Counted from the first letter of the stretch, positions 11,301 to 22,074 are shown. The stretch is DNA of 64,000 nt from Steinernema hermaphroditum (GCA_030435675.1 CM059625.1:8122001-8186000), one strand, 5' to 3'. Program-made: numbers and translations. Notes: a model not told the origin generated them from the sequence alone.

Positions 11301-12679
11301 CCGAATTGTGAAGAAAAGGACTCTTTGGGACTTCAATAGGGGAACAGGATCAAGGTCACTGTCGGTCATAAGTGGCGATTTGCGCTGGATTGAAGTTGAC
11401 CGACAAACTCAAGCGCCATCACACAGCCCACCCCCCGAAGAAGGCCAAAACTCTGCTGTCATGTGTAGTGTGTGGCCATGACTCAAAAAGATGAAAATGA
11501 TGTACCCTCGCAAGCAAATAAAATGTAGACCTGAACCAAAGCAGAAAAGGGTAGCAAACAAAGGATTTCAAGCAAAGGGACATTGTAAAGTGCGGCCATG
11601 CAACTTCGTGTTGCCGCATAAGTGAGTCCCACTGGCTGTCACAGTGCATCTTTGGAATCATGTTTGACTTTCCCAATTAGGTGTAGGAAAGGACTCGTCC
11701 GCAACATGTATCAAGCACAGCCACTATCACTGGCCTGGAATTCAACACGGCGAATAGAAGCGACACAAGTGACAACCACAGCGACACGACAATCGCCAAA
11801 GCGGGCGCCGATGGCTGGAGAGAAGAGACACGCTGCGAACGACGAGCGGGAGAGTTTCCTTCGTCCGTCGTTTCCCATTTCCAATACGCCGCTGCGCCCA
11901 TATTAGGACAGTCGCTCTATTGATTGATTTGGCCTTCATTTCACGTTCGTCGCAGCACCCTACAGTTGGGAACACCGCCACGCAACTCTTGTCGCCTCCG
12001 AGCCCCAAACAACCAGTTTCCCTATCGCCTCCCGATTACGTTGCTGCCGACTGGCGTTTATCAATTGGGACGCGCGATGGGGAGGCGGCCAAGGCCTTTC
12101 CCAAAAAATCAGATCAACACTTTGCTGTCAGATCGAATAATCGAACAACTAAACGGACGTCTCTGGCGAACGGCTCGAATGAACTGCAAAGAAGGCCAGA
12201 AAGTGATATAACTGGTGATATGTGCACACTTAACCCGAAGGAGACGTTCCGACATTGTCCCGTGCAAAGATCGTTTTCCCTTTTGCTCTTCACTTTTGCT
12301 CGATGTCTAGTGTTTTTATATTTTCAAAAAATAACTCACCCGGTGTATTCATCACAATGACTCCGTGTTCAGTTGCAGCCTTCACATCAATGTTGTCCAC
12401 ACCAGTTCCGGCGCGACCGATCAGGGTCAGCTTTCCGGCGGCAGCTTCGATCAGTTCACGAGTAATCTAAAGCACATGAAACGTACTTAGCGTTCAAGGT
12501 ACGGCACTCACCTTGGTGGCCGAACGGACAACAACCGCATCATACTTCGGCAGTTCTACGAGCAGCTGCTCCTTAGTCTGCTTCGTCTTCTTCACCGCAT
12601 TGACGCCGTTCTTCTGCAGGATGTCGATGCACTCCTGCTCGATCTCATCAGCGATCAAAACGTTTTCAATACGGAACAT
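8328..12679 (-). CDS. PHGDH: D-3-phosphoglycerate dehydrogenase
   Basis: This cytosolic enzyme oxidises 3-phosphoglycerate to 3-phosphohydroxypyruvate with NAD, the first step of serine synthesis. Exons: 12679-12512, 12466-12340, 9715-9471, 9429-9181, 9133-8981, 8939-8487 and 8444-8328. Phases agree throughout and give 503 residues, near the usual animal length of about 530. Visible motifs are [10 protein letters not shown] in the substrate domain, the nucleotide-binding GLGRIG at residues 150-155, and the catalytic set Arg235 ([10 protein letters not shown]), Glu264 and His282 (CTPHLGAS), numbered as in animal PHGDH. The C-terminal exons form the longer regulatory half (ending [13 protein letters not shown]). 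Five introns are 41-47 nt; intron 2 is 2,624 nt and carries another gene. An acceptor (TTTTTCAG) lies 9 nt before the ATG, suggesting trans-splicing or a 5' UTR intron. Confidence 0.95.
9806..10861 (-). CDS. FLYWCH-like zinc-finger protein, intronless, nested in PHGDH intron 2
   Basis: A single uninterrupted 351-residue frame on the same strand as its host, wholly inside PHGDH intron 2 (12339-9716), ending 90 nt before the next host exon. Residues 1-75 are Ser/Thr/Pro-rich. Residues 85-168 form a Cys2-His-Cys module: [13 protein letters not shown] (Cys122, Cys125), then [14 protein letters not shown] and NNHFC (His166, Cys168). The aromatic-plus-CxxC...HxC layout resembles nematode FLYWCH-type DNA-binding fingers that came from transposases. 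A basic region ([12 protein letters not shown]) and an acidic Gln/Glu stretch follow. It is probably a nuclear DNA-binding protein. The lack of introns in an intron-dense genome suggests retroposition or domesticated transposon origin. Family call moderate; coding status strong. Confidence 0.7.
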   Translation of the reverse strand: MASFLQRHQKDDSASIDPTSLLASLYNSPENPHEESNQSTSSPSSLNPSTSATSALVPTSPSVSTSTRKTNFLPCKPQFAPSGYGRMVLIYDSVSHPGHRREFAYKTQFTNMSGSTTVYYRCMACRALRHRLQRTMSPDELPAVPCIAVKNDQLMNDPDYPEANNHFCTPPTIEESMARQRNGYAKLMRKLRAQKGREDVPGKGGLPPFEAVESANLLLQQIQSNLYAAGEDAGSVKIEPESDVEQGEQVAVMDVSVSANARLEALVKLEEDRHHKMNGSGVEENNNQKETSPVAAAIVQSPVLGASVLSNKVSELWRALSRPKGVSTHIKDIVDKFIVNNWDLPENGANQ

Positions 12680-14144
12680 AGCTGTTGACTGAAAAAGAGC
12701 AATGTCTGAGAAGGAAGTGAAAGCATCGCATTTGCAAATAGAGATGGGAACCGTTCTTCACAGCACCATCACGCGAAATCAAAAACAGAAAAAACGCCGT
12801 GAGGCGAAACAAACAGCAATATCAATAACAAAAGTCGAGTGGGAGTCGTCGCTTCATCGGGACTGTAAACAGGTTTTCTGTACGCCCCACAAATGAGAGC
12901 AGAACTTCATTTCTCTGCTGTTGTTTAGAAAAGCGCCGACGATGGAAAGCACAAGGAACGGCCGCAAACTGATGATGAATATGGCCACAGATGTCAAGTT
13001 TTATCGATGTGGAGGTGTGAGATTCGCAGAATCGCAATGTGAGAAACGTCGGTAGAGTTGATAGTGTTATCTCCGAATCATATTCCAACTAGGAAACAAA
13101 AGCTCGGAGAACGCGAAGACGAACTGTTCGCTCAAAGTGCGTTTTGGGTACGAACGCAAACCTCAGCACGCAGAGAATGTCTGCAAAGACTTTTGATGAG
13201 AGCGACGAACAAAAAGAAGGCGTCGGCTGTGTTGATGAGCATGAAAAAGACAGTGCCAACCGAAGTCAACTATCGTCTCGCTGGTAACAACCATACTCTA
13301 AATATGATAGGGTGAAGACAAATTAATGCGGAGGCAAAAGATAACGCAAGGGTTGCTGTTTTCGTCAATCGCGCGAAAGCTTGTGAAAGCTGGGTCCATG
13401 AGAAGAGCACGTGTTCTATATCTTCAATTTATATCTTCAAGATAACTGACCTGTTAACGGTTCAACCCTAGAAAGAGAGCACTGTGGAAGAAAACGAGAA
13501 TGGGGAAAGAAAGGACGCGCTCTGATTAAGTAGAATCCAGAACGTCAACTGCGCGGCACTGTAAGAACTGTGCGCGTCTGTATTTGCGCAGCATCACAAC
13601 AAGGTCTTGCTCACAAAGGGCATAGAGAATGGTATCACCACTGGTTCCATTCTGCAAATGTCACGTACCCAACGACGATCTATGTAGTGATAGGGCCATT
13701 CCTTTATATCCCTCGTTTGCTCTTCGATCAAAGAACAAAGATTTCTAGACATGGGCGGCGACGACAGCTGCCCTTTGACCCATCACATGGCACTGATCAT
13801 CGTTCACTTGACCAGTTAACCTCACCAAAACCGTTTGACTATTTGATCTGACATCACCGTTGTGATCATGTTGAGCAAAAAGCATCCCGTTAGCTGTGTT
13901 TACCGGCTCGTGGCAGTTGTTTTGTCAGATGCACCGCTCGTTATCAGCAATGCAGTAAGCGCTTTAGGCGTATCTTAGCACGCACCAGTTGACAGGGTGC
14001 TTCGAATTCACGTGAACGAAAGGGCAGAAGAGAAAGTACAGAAAGGTCAATTGCAGTTCGTCTCTTTGAGTGTATCGTTATTTTAAGAACTTTATTGTGA
14101 AAGCATAGTCGCATGTAAAGCTGAATCTAAGATAACTCTAGATT
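12680..14144. other. Intergenic stretch upstream of PHGDH
   Basis: About 1.5 kb that should contain the PHGDH promoter. Small frames at 13058-13315 and 13570-13851 lack splice support or known motifs. No RNA gene recognised. Confidence 0.4.
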
Positions 14145-15069
14145 TTATTCGTCATTCTCCGTTTCCATATCAACTCCGATTTGCAGGAATTGCTCATTTG
14201 TGGGAATATCCCAATCTACAATCTTCTTTCCTTCCGATTCTATACTGAATGCAATGTTAAACTCGCCCTAAATGATGTCATTCACGAAGATTCATCGCAT
14301 TACCGTCACTCACATTGAACAGATCAAGAAGTGTGACACCAAGAAGGGAGGGCGGGTCTGGAAGACGCATCGTAGCGTTGAATTTCAATTTCTGCTCCAA
14401 CTCTTTCACAGTATGCGTTCCTGCTTTCTCGAGCAGCTCACACATTTCGTTTCCAATCCACTCGCACAGTTTTATGTGGCTGAGACGAACAATCTGCACA
14501 CACAAGAATTATGACTCACCAGAAATGGTTTGGAATAACTAGGTAGTTGCTTACACCATCGGAACAAATTTCATCCGAATAATCCAATCCTTTTACCGTA
14601 ATCTTCATTTCACCATCTTTCACGAGGTCATAGTGACGTGGGACGGTGACTTGGCCTAGATTTCGAACCGATCATTGATAAGATGTCAGAGATCATAGAG
14701 ACCCAATTCTGACACAAATGCACACAGACATCACACGGAAATAAACTAGTCAGTGATATCTGTGTTTTCTGCAGCAACAGAACTAGTTGTGTCATACCTT
14801 CCATTATTTTGACATATCCGGGCATTTGGACCGCGGGTCTGTTGTTGGCACAAGTCGGCTTCATGTCGAGATCATACACACGAGCAACAACATTTTTGAT
14901 GTAGACCGGCCTGTTCCCTAGACCGATTTTGCATTCAAAAAGGGATTTTCTAGAACTTACGGTCTTTGAATGATTCGACAATAACAACATTATGAATTCC
15001 ATCGATACAGTCGGCAGTGACTTTGACAGCGATTACGAGAAAACATGACAGAAGAACGCCGTAAAACAT
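14145..15069 (-). CDS. Secreted protein of unknown family, 210 residues
   Basis: I do not recognise the family. Exons 15069-14961, 14917-14798, 14655-14555, 14493-14314 and 14267-14145 join in phase. The protein opens with a clear signal peptide (MFYGVLLSCFLVIAVKVTAD) and contains Cys at regular intervals (DCIDGIH, PTCANN, EICSDG, KLCEWIGNEMCELL), consistent with a disulphide-bonded extracellular domain. One potential N-glycosylation site is present (FNATMR). The end is acidic (DMETENDE). The alternation of short beta-like segments such as NVVARVYDLDMKP and EMKITVKGLDYS suggests a lipid-binding or beta-sandwich secreted fold, but that is only a guess. Its upstream region has a TATA box and a UTR intron, listed separately. 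Confidence 0.75.
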
Positions 15070-15128
15070 CTAAAAACGAGAATTCATATTATACTCACAA
15101 CGATAAAACGCATTTATTTTCTATTTAC
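15070..15128 (-). other. Probable 5' UTR intron of the 210-residue secreted protein
   Basis: GTAAAT donor and GTTTTTAG acceptor, 59 nt, the acceptor abutting the ATG at 15069. With the TATA box 40 nt further upstream this reads as an ordinary cis-spliced leader exon rather than a trans-splice site. Confidence 0.55.
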
Positions 15129-15165
15129 TTTCAGACAGACAGCTTCACGACAGTTTAAAGTACCG

Positions 15166-15172
15166 TTTTATA
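15166..15172 (-). promoter_or_regulatory. TATA box of the 210-residue secreted protein gene
   Basis: TATAAAA on the minus strand, about 100 nt upstream of the ATG and about 35 nt before the end of the proposed 5' UTR exon. Confidence 0.5.
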
Positions 15173-15592
15173 AAGTGAAAGACGACAAGACGAAACTGGC
15201 CATAGAAGTCAGCTCAGGTATTTCTACCCGCTGACAGGCGAGTAGTTGTAGCGTCTCATCGCGCCACCACCGCAAAACAAGATTATTTTTGATTACATCG
15301 GAAAATCGGCGAAGATGAACTAATTTGTGTAGCGAACCGATTACCAACCTTGAGCGCATTGATGTTCTCTTCTTGTCTGTACCTGGTCTACGCCTAACGC
15401 CCTTAAAAAAAGACACTCAGATATTTGGTGTGCTGAAAAGTTCGAAGACAACTACAAATCTGGTTCTAAGTGACTTGTTTCAAAACCAATCGCCGTAGGC
15501 GACTTCACAGAGTCTGTTTTGTAATCTTTATTTGGAAACAAATCAGTTATGAACATCCTTGCTCACGCACAAGTCAACAATGTCACAAAGTT

Positions 15593-15750
15593 TCATTTAC
15601 CATATTGGTAATTGCCGTATTGATTATAGTAGTTGTAGTAGTTTCCGTATCCATATGGAGAAGCTCCGTAGTTGTAGTATGGGTACTGTTGCCCATAGTA
15701 GTTGCCATAATTGGGGCGGCACAAGCCCAGTAGCAATTTAAGTCCGGTAC
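15593..15750 (-). CDS. Tyr/Gly-rich peptide exon (possible alternative last exon)
   Basis: The frame ends in a Tyr/Gly/Asn-rich tail (RPNYGNYYGQQYPYYNYG, then PYGYGNYYNYYNQYGNYQYG, Lys, stop), like nematode Tyr/Gly-rich antimicrobial or cuticular peptides. No start or signal peptide lies in this frame; an in-frame TAA precedes 15750. An acceptor-like TTTAAG ends at 15751. Splicing from the second exon of the neighbouring Gly/His-rich gene (ending 15995, phase 1) would enter exactly this frame, giving an alternative C-terminus. It could instead be the last exon of its own gene with an unseen first exon. Confidence 0.4.
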
Positions 15751-15871
15751 CTTAAATTCAGCATTGACCATCAAGTGCCTTAAAAGCCATCAAACATGAG
15801 TAAGGATTTGAGGGACGCGTGTTTTCCCAAGGATCGTATCCTTAAAGCATGAATATAGTCTTCTGAGACGA

Positions 15872-16302
15872 TTATTCGTTGTTACCGTCTCTGCCGCTCC
15901 CATTACTTCCACCGTGCCATGCCGAACCATATCGGGAATGATCGTACCCTGAAACCATAAAAATAATATTCCAGGCTTTTCTTTTCCTTCTCACCCCAAC
16001 TATTACGACTATGACTATGATCATGGTAATGGTCATGATGATCGTGGGAATGATCATGATCATGGCCATGGTCGTGCCCTAAAGCAAGATAACGTTTTTT
16101 GACTTCATCTTTCAGTAATGTGCGAACCGGAATGGTCACCTCCTCTACCGCCTCCTCGTCCTCCACCTCGTCCACCTCCACGGCCTCCACCTCCACCTCG
16201 ACCTCCCCCTCCTCTTCCGCCCCCACCGCCACCTCTTCCTCCTCCGGCGGCATTAATAGGAGATAAGAGGCATAATATTAGCACAACTGCGAAAACATGC
16301 AT
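15872..16302 (-). CDS. Secreted Gly/Arg-rich and His/Asp-rich peptide, 107 residues
   Basis: Exons 16302-16140, 16078-15995 and 15948-15872 join in phase (all phase 1). A signal peptide (MHVFAVVLILCLLSPINA) is followed by about 35 residues of GGGR/GGR repeats. Then comes a run in which almost every residue is His or Asp (HDHGHDHDHSHDHHDHYHDH), and an end rich in Gly, Ser and Tyr (YGSAWHGGSNGSGRDGNNE). The His/Asp block should bind divalent metals such as zinc or copper, and the Gly block resembles antimicrobial or cuticle-glue peptides. Both functions are inferred from composition. I know no named family with this exact order. Confidence 0.75.
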
Positions 16303-16638
16303 CCCAAAGTAAAGAAATGCAGAATCGAAATAAGGTATTCAGGCGGCCAAGAGCGGAAATCGGCGTTTTGGACGAAACCGGTTTGCGCCAAAACCAACAT
16401 CTTCGAAACGGGACTGTTCGGCGAATAGGGTTAAGTATTCGAAATTAGAGTTTGACCGGGGTTAATTCTCCCAAAGTCCAGAACGTTCTTCTCAACGTCA
16501 TCATGTCTGCATCGAAGCATCTGCATTCTTCATTGTGCAAAGATTTGCTTCCTTCCGCTGCATTATCGATTTGATCAGTCTAGCACGTCACAAACGGTTC
16601 CCTTTGTCATCGAAGAGTCGCTCATTGGCAAGTACATC
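16303..16638. promoter_or_regulatory. Divergent intergenic region
   Basis: 336 bp separate the start codons of the Gly/His-rich peptide gene (minus) and ADAL (plus), so both promoters must lie here or nearby. I see no clear TATA box. Stretches such as gtttgcgccaaaacc are unassigned. Confidence 0.45.
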
Positions 16639-18037
16639 ATGAGAGGTCTCAACGAAGTTCAAAAGTTAAAGGCGTTCTGCAAAAGTCTTCCGAAAGTGGT
16701 AAGTTCCATTCATTGCTTATTTGTATGGAACCTCTTCTAGGAGCTTCACGCGCATTTAAACGGAAGTATCAGTTTTGACACAATTCAGGAACTAGTAACT
16801 CTTAAGAGGGAGATTTTTCCCGAATTTGAAGGTCTTTCAGACGTCGAGAAGACACTTCTTCAGCCGAAAGATGTTTTGACGATGGATGAGTGCGTTTTGT
16901 AGCTAATTAACCCATGCGGCGGTGTGCTTTAGGGTGTTCAAACTGTTTCCCATTGTCCATTCACTCACTCTCCACAAAGAAGCGATCGAATTGGTACGTG
17001 ACAAGTGATCCAATTCCAGTTCATTGGTTATTTCTCAGGCGACTACACGTGTGATCGAGGAGTTTGCAGCCGACGGAGTTATGTACCTTGAGCTTAGGAC
17101 CACTCCGAAGGCGACCGCCCACATGACAAAGATGGATTGCATTCAGGCAATTACAAGCGGAATTAAAAATGCCACAACTGGCCCACGTGCAATTGTGGTC
17201 AAGGTTCTTTTGAGTATTGACCGATCGAGAGGTCTAAAGGATGCACAAGACACCGTCGAACTCTTAAAGCAGTTCGGTAGTTGGACTTCTTTACATCCTC
17301 TTAATTGCTGTCAATGTTTCAGTTCAAAAAGGAGAGAGTCTAATTATTGGAGTAGACTTGAGTGGCAATCCGAAAGTGGACGGGAGACAGTACCTTCCAT
17401 TATTGACAACCGTTCGTGAAATGGGTCTGAAGATTACTCTCCATTTGGCAGAGGTCTGACAAAAGTGGGAAATAACAATATTAGCGGTATTTTCAGCTGA
17501 GCAACTATATCGAAGAGCTTGACGCGTTAATTGCGTTTAAACCCGACAGGATCGGCCATGGGACCTTTATTCACTCACATGGAAATGCCTCTACCGTACA
17601 GTTCGTGTCCAAACATAAAATTCCCTTAGGTACTTCGACGTTAATGTTTTTCAAAAAAGCATTAAATCACAAAATTTAGAGATTTGTTTGACTTCGAATG
17701 AACTGTGTGGCACAACAAAAACAGTCGCTGACAGTCACTTCAAAATATGGAAGAAGCTTGCGAACCCTGTTTGCATATCAGTAAGTATAATTCGCAGAAT
17801 GACTAACCTAACCATTCAATTCAGACTGACGACAAGGGCCTCATGGGAAGCGACTTATCTAACGAGTATTTTCGCGCCGCCCAAGCTTTTGATCTGAGCA
17901 GATTGGATCTAATTGACTGTGCAAAAACATCACTGAAGGCCGCCTCCCTTCAGCACGACGATTCTACTTTTATATCTCTAAAAGAGAGATTAGATTTCTT
18001 CGAGAAAGAATGCATTTCCATAGCTCTGAAGTCGTGA
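16639..18037 (+). CDS. ADAL: Adenosine deaminase-like protein (N6-methyl-AMP deaminase)
   Basis: A zinc hydrolase that removes the N6-amine or methylamine from modified AMP in the cytosol. Exons: 16639-16698, 16741-16889, 16933-16993, 17039-17276, 17323-17453, 17497-17629, 17680-17780 and 17825-18037, all in phase, giving 361 residues (family about 340-360). Motifs: ELHAHLNGSIS with metal-binding His23 and His25, ITLHLAE with His210 and catalytic Glu213, DRIGHG with His234, and TDDKGL with Asp293/294. The short N-terminus and the LNGS sequence separate it from classical adenosine deaminase. All introns are 42-50 nt. Intact and confidently assigned. Confidence 0.95.
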
Positions 18038-18413
18038 ACAACTATAAAGCTGGAACATATCTCATTCTTCCTTTGAATCATTGCGCATTTGTTGTGGATA
18101 AAAAAGTGATAGAAAACGCTATCTGTCGGTGCTCTTTTGGACCATTTGGTGATAATGGCCAGGATAAACAACGGACTGAAAAACCGGATATGTCCCCTTA
18201 GCAGATGCGGTGGGTGGTAAAATTCTGGGATATTTCTCTGAAGTTGACATAGCTCGCCCGGTGCTTCAGTCCCCGGCGTCGCACGTTGTAAAACAAACTG
18301 AAAATCAGGCCCTCACCGTTCACCTCACTCAGCCACAAAGCTGCGCCACTCGGTTATTCTCGCGCAGACGAGAGGATTCTCCAGTTGAACTTAGCCTCCT
18401 TCCTTTATCCACA
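18038..18413. other. Intergenic, troponin C upstream region
   Basis: 376 bp containing the ADAL 3' UTR and the troponin C promoter. No distinct motif seen. Confidence 0.4.
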
Positions 18414-19139
18414 ATGGTTAGCTTTCAATAATGCTCTTTACTTAATATGATTCGTTGTATTACGCATGAAATAACCAATTTCTGCCTAGGCCGACGATGC
18501 CGTGACTGATGCTCTCGAACAGCTCACTGCCGAGCAGATCGAACGTAAGTTCTTATACGACATTACGTATTTGTATCTAAAAATCACTCATGGCTTTCTA
18601 CATACCTACAATTTTTTTCTACAGAATTCCGCAAATATTTTGACATGTTCGATAAGGAGAAGAAGGGATACATTCGATCGACGCAGGTCGGACAAATCCT
18701 CCGAACTATGGGACAGGCTTTCGAGGAACGCGATCTAAAGCAACTCATCAAGGAATTCGATTCTGATGGCTCCGGTGAAATCGAGTTCGAAGAGTTCGCC
18801 GCTATGGTTGCCAATTTCGTCGTCAACGACAGCGACAACGCCGGTCTCGAAGATGAGCTCCGTGAAGCGTTCCGTCTTTACGACAAAGAGGTAGGTAGCG
18901 GCATATTACGTACTTAACGTCTTGTCGCTGAAGGGCAACGGATACATCAATGTCTCTGATCTTCGCGACATTTTGAGAGCACTCGACGATAACGTTTCCG
19001 AGGAAGAACTTGATGAAATGATCACTGAAATCGACGCCGACGGATCGGGAACTGTTGACTTCGATGGTCGGTTCCAAATTTTTGTTTCGTTGACAGCACT
19101 CTCTTTTTAGAATTCATGGAGATGATGTCTGGCGAGTGA
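18414..19139 (+). CDS. Troponin C
   Basis: The calcium sensor of the thin filament in muscle. Exons: 18414-18416 (ATG alone), 18490-18544, 18625-18890, 18934-19066 and 19111-19139, giving 161 residues. Four EF hands are visible: the first is degenerate ([12 protein letters not shown]), the second ([12 protein letters not shown]) and fourth ([12 protein letters not shown]) are canonical, and the third reads [12 protein letters not shown]. Inactivity of site 1 and the C-terminal EFMEMMSGE match invertebrate muscle troponin C rather than calmodulin. The one-codon first exon is normal in troponin and actin-type muscle genes. The acceptor before exon 4 is atypical (GCTGAAG), but phase and homology require it. 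Intact. Confidence 0.93.
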
Positions 19140-20107
19140 TCCATTGAACTTTTCGTCGCATGCAGGATATTTGAGCATTTTTCATGTGATAATCCTTAAA
19201 AGTTTTGGTGTCATTTTGAAATAATGAAGATTTACCGAATCTGTTGACAGCGCTGCACAGACCATTTCCACTGAATCTCGGCTACGCGGTGTCGCGAGGG
19301 AAGACGACAGCATTGCATTGTGTAACAAAGCCATCAAGCGACAACAACAGGTTGCCAAACAGTACGTTCTCGTTCGGCAGCATTTTGTGTTATATTTCCG
19401 CACAGTCGAGTGACAGTCAGGCTGTATGCGTGCTACAGTCTCGTGCTCGTTCTTTCGATTGTCACTCCCAGTGGCAGTGCGAAATCCCTCCTGCAAGTGT
19501 TATCGGCTCTTCAATAGGACACCACTGAGCACTGCTGATCATTAATCATTAGATCGAGAATAACAAGTAAACATATTTGTGAGCGCGTGAACGGCTTCAC
19601 ACCACCAGCGTTCAAACTTTTTTCGTTACCTTCCGCGATAAAGGTGTACATTAATTTTTTGGTCGTTTTGTCTTATGAAACTATTTATGTGGCTTGTGTT
19701 CATGAGTGATTGTGTCTCTTGAGCATTGTGCTGGATAGTTAAAAATGAGGGTATACGAAAGACATCCCAGTCGGGTCCAAATGTCAGGGTTTGAAGTCGA
19801 CATCGTCATCTGCGATTAATGGCCTTTTTGGTTATAATCTAGCAAGGAAGCTCTAGTTCACTCCATAGTGTAGTGATGCAATCTGGAGAAATGCTAAACG
19901 TTTCCGTATTGAACGAAAGGGTCAATTTCGAAGGTGCCCTTTGTGCTTCTTAAACAATCCTTATTAAAGATCATTTGTTATGGTGCTTTTAGGTGAGCAG
20001 ACTTCAGCCACCCTCTTCAGACATGGGCGTGATTACGAAACTTCCTCTCCCTGTTAGGAACCACAACAGCATACTGTTAGATCGAAATGACTGAGTTAAT
20101 TATTTTT
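19140..20107. other. Intergenic stretch
   Basis: Nearly 1 kb between troponin C and the 20.1-kb open frame. Nothing recognisable in either strand. Confidence 0.4.
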
Positions 20108-20548
20108 TCATCTGTGTTTTGGCAGAGTGTCGAGAAGAAACATCGGTCGAAGAGCGCCGAGCAAATGAGGACGTTTCTCTCTCTTGCGAACCCTTAAATG
20201 AGTACTTAGGCGACTTGTCGATGGTCCGATGAAGAGTCTTCGGTTCTTGCCTTTGTGCCTGTTGTTTATTTTCTTCGTTTTACCTGTTTTCTGATCGGTT
20301 TTTATCGTTGCCTCATTCAACCAACTGACGCCTTTTTGTTCACTGTTGCGATGTTCGCGACGGAATAAAGAACAATACTTTAATAATAGCCCAGGTACAT
20401 TGTCTTTCCATGTTTCTGACCATTTTTGTAGCGTATTCTCGGTAATCTTTAAAAAGACCGTAACAAGAACTGCCAGCATTCCTCCATTGATGTTGCCACT
20501 CATCTCTGGTAACCTTCCAAATGTATTTCGAATGCTAGTCATCATTAA
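20108..20548 (-). CDS. Possible small gene, unknown protein
   Basis: An uninterrupted frame of about 146 codons. It starts MMTSIRNTFGRLPEMSGNIN, has a moderately hydrophobic segment (GGMLAVLVTVFLKI), and ends in a Lys/Arg-rich half (KKINNRHKGKNRRLFIG). A good acceptor (AAATTTTCAG) lies about 14 nt before the ATG, the pattern seen at other starts in this window. Its promoter side faces the calmodulin-like gene. No homology recognised and no internal introns, so it may be a chance frame. Confidence 0.35.
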   Translation of the reverse strand, partial: LMMTSIRNTFGRLPEMSGNINGGMLAVLVTVFLKITENTLQKWSETWKDNVPGLLLKYCSLFRREHRNSEQKGVSWLNEATIKTDQKTGKTKKINNRHKGKNRRLFIGPSTSRLSTHLRVRKREKRPHLLGALRPMFLLDTLPKHR

Positions 20549-20894
20549 CACTTTATGCTCTGAAAATTTCGCAGCTGGGGATCTATGAACCTCTCTGCTT
20601 CAGAAGATAAGCGGAACAAGAGCAAAAAGAGTTCGATTTGCGATTTATGCGACTTTTTCCAATTTCGTGTTTCCGCGTCCGGTGGCGGTGGTCGCGGGCG
20701 CTGCCTACGCGATGATACCAGATTACAATCATTAGCGAGGATTACCAATCGTTCATCCGCATACGTTTTGCAGTTATTAACCTCAACTGGAAAGCCCTTT
20801 TCGATTATTCGAATTCGCGTGCTCCATTCGAACAAGTTGCTATTGTTTTGTTTTCGTGCGTGAGAATCCGTAAAAGTTGTTTCGATGTTTCAGA
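20549..20894. other. Region between the open frame and the calmodulin-like gene
   Basis: About 345 bp. It has frames on both strands, one Pro/Arg-rich, but none with convincing support. Probably the promoter of the calmodulin-like gene. Confidence 0.35.
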
Positions 20895-22074
20895 ATGGAG
20901 GCAGTGAGTGCTGAGCAGTTAGAGGAGTTCAAGGAGGCCTTCGAATTATTCGACAGGGATGGTGATGGAAGAATAACGGCCGACGAGCTAGGCACCGTCA
21001 TGGAGTCCCTAGGGCAAAATCCATCGCGCCAAGAGTTGCAGGACATGGTTAACGAAATTGACGAGGATGGTCAGTAAGGCATTCACAAGGGAAGGTCCCC
21101 AAGTGATGAACGTCTATTGTGATGAAAATTGGTGAACACGTTGACTCGAGCGCGCTGAACACGAAGCGCACCTTTGATCGGCCGCGCATTTGAAAATCCT
21201 ACCGAGAACGATCTAGGTTAGCCCAAAAAATACAAATCAGCCAGACATCCGCATAACTTTGTTTGTGTGCCAGACCAGAACCATGCTTTGTGGATTTGAG
21301 TCCCTAAGGGTTTTCTGTTTTGTAATTACCCATAGATGTTCATGTTGGCCTATATTTACATTTTATTCACGCGGACACTACACTTCTAGACGTAAATAAA
21401 TGCGTAAAAGCCACACTACAATAAGAGATTGTGTTCATTGTTTCACAATGTGGGAGACAAAACCGAAACATAAACAGGAAAACAAAGGAAAAGAATCGCT
21501 TTTTACATGGAGGCACGTTTTTCGCTTGTAGATTCTGAGTTTATATACTTTTGTATCCTTTGTATCCTAGTAAATCGAACGATTTTGTTAGGATTTACTG
21601 ACCGTGGCTGACAAAAAGCATGCAAACAGTGGCCAACGCCCTTAAGTCTGTGTACATCAAGGCCATTTGGCGTGAAACATTTTTCTTGCAGCAACGAACT
21701 CTCTCATTTAGGGAATGGAACCATCGAACTCGAAGAGTTCGTACGTATGATGAGTCGTAAGGTACTCGAGTCGGAGAATGAACGCGAGCTTCGGGAAGCA
21801 TTCCAGGTGCGGCGAGAAACGGCGCGAAAACTAAAGTAGCGCCTGTTTAGGTGTTTGACAAGGACAATGACGGATACATCTCTGCACGTGAGCTGAGTTT
21901 CGTGATGTGCAATTTGGGGGAGAAGTTGAGCGAGGAAGAAGTCATCGACATGATCAAAGAGGCGGATCTCGACGGTGATGGAAGAGTGAATTTCGCGGGT
22001 GAGCTCCTGTTGTACAATGTATAAGTTATCGTGATATACGTTCAGAATTTGTCTACATGATGCGCGGAAAGTGA
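20895..22074 (+). CDS. Calmodulin-like EF-hand protein
   Basis: A calcium-binding regulatory protein of 148 residues, one shorter than calmodulin. Exons: 20895-21069, 21712-21806, 21851-21998 and 22046-22074. The opening ([20 protein letters not shown]) is calmodulin-like. All four loops are canonical: [36 protein letters not shown] and [12 protein letters not shown]. The central linker ([19 protein letters not shown]) and the end (EFVYMMRGK) differ from true calmodulin, so this is a divergent paralogue like C. elegans cal genes, not the conserved calmodulin. Intron 1 is 642 nt, long for this locus. A TTTCAG acceptor lies 1-2 nt before the ATG. Confidence 0.92.

Noticed and set aside
13455..13480. 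tRNA T-arm-like ggttcaaccc
   Set aside because: Flanking bases do not pair into a T stem and no A box lies upstream.
16118..16312. Pro-rich plus-strand frame
   Set aside because: Complement of the GGR repeats of the secreted peptide gene.
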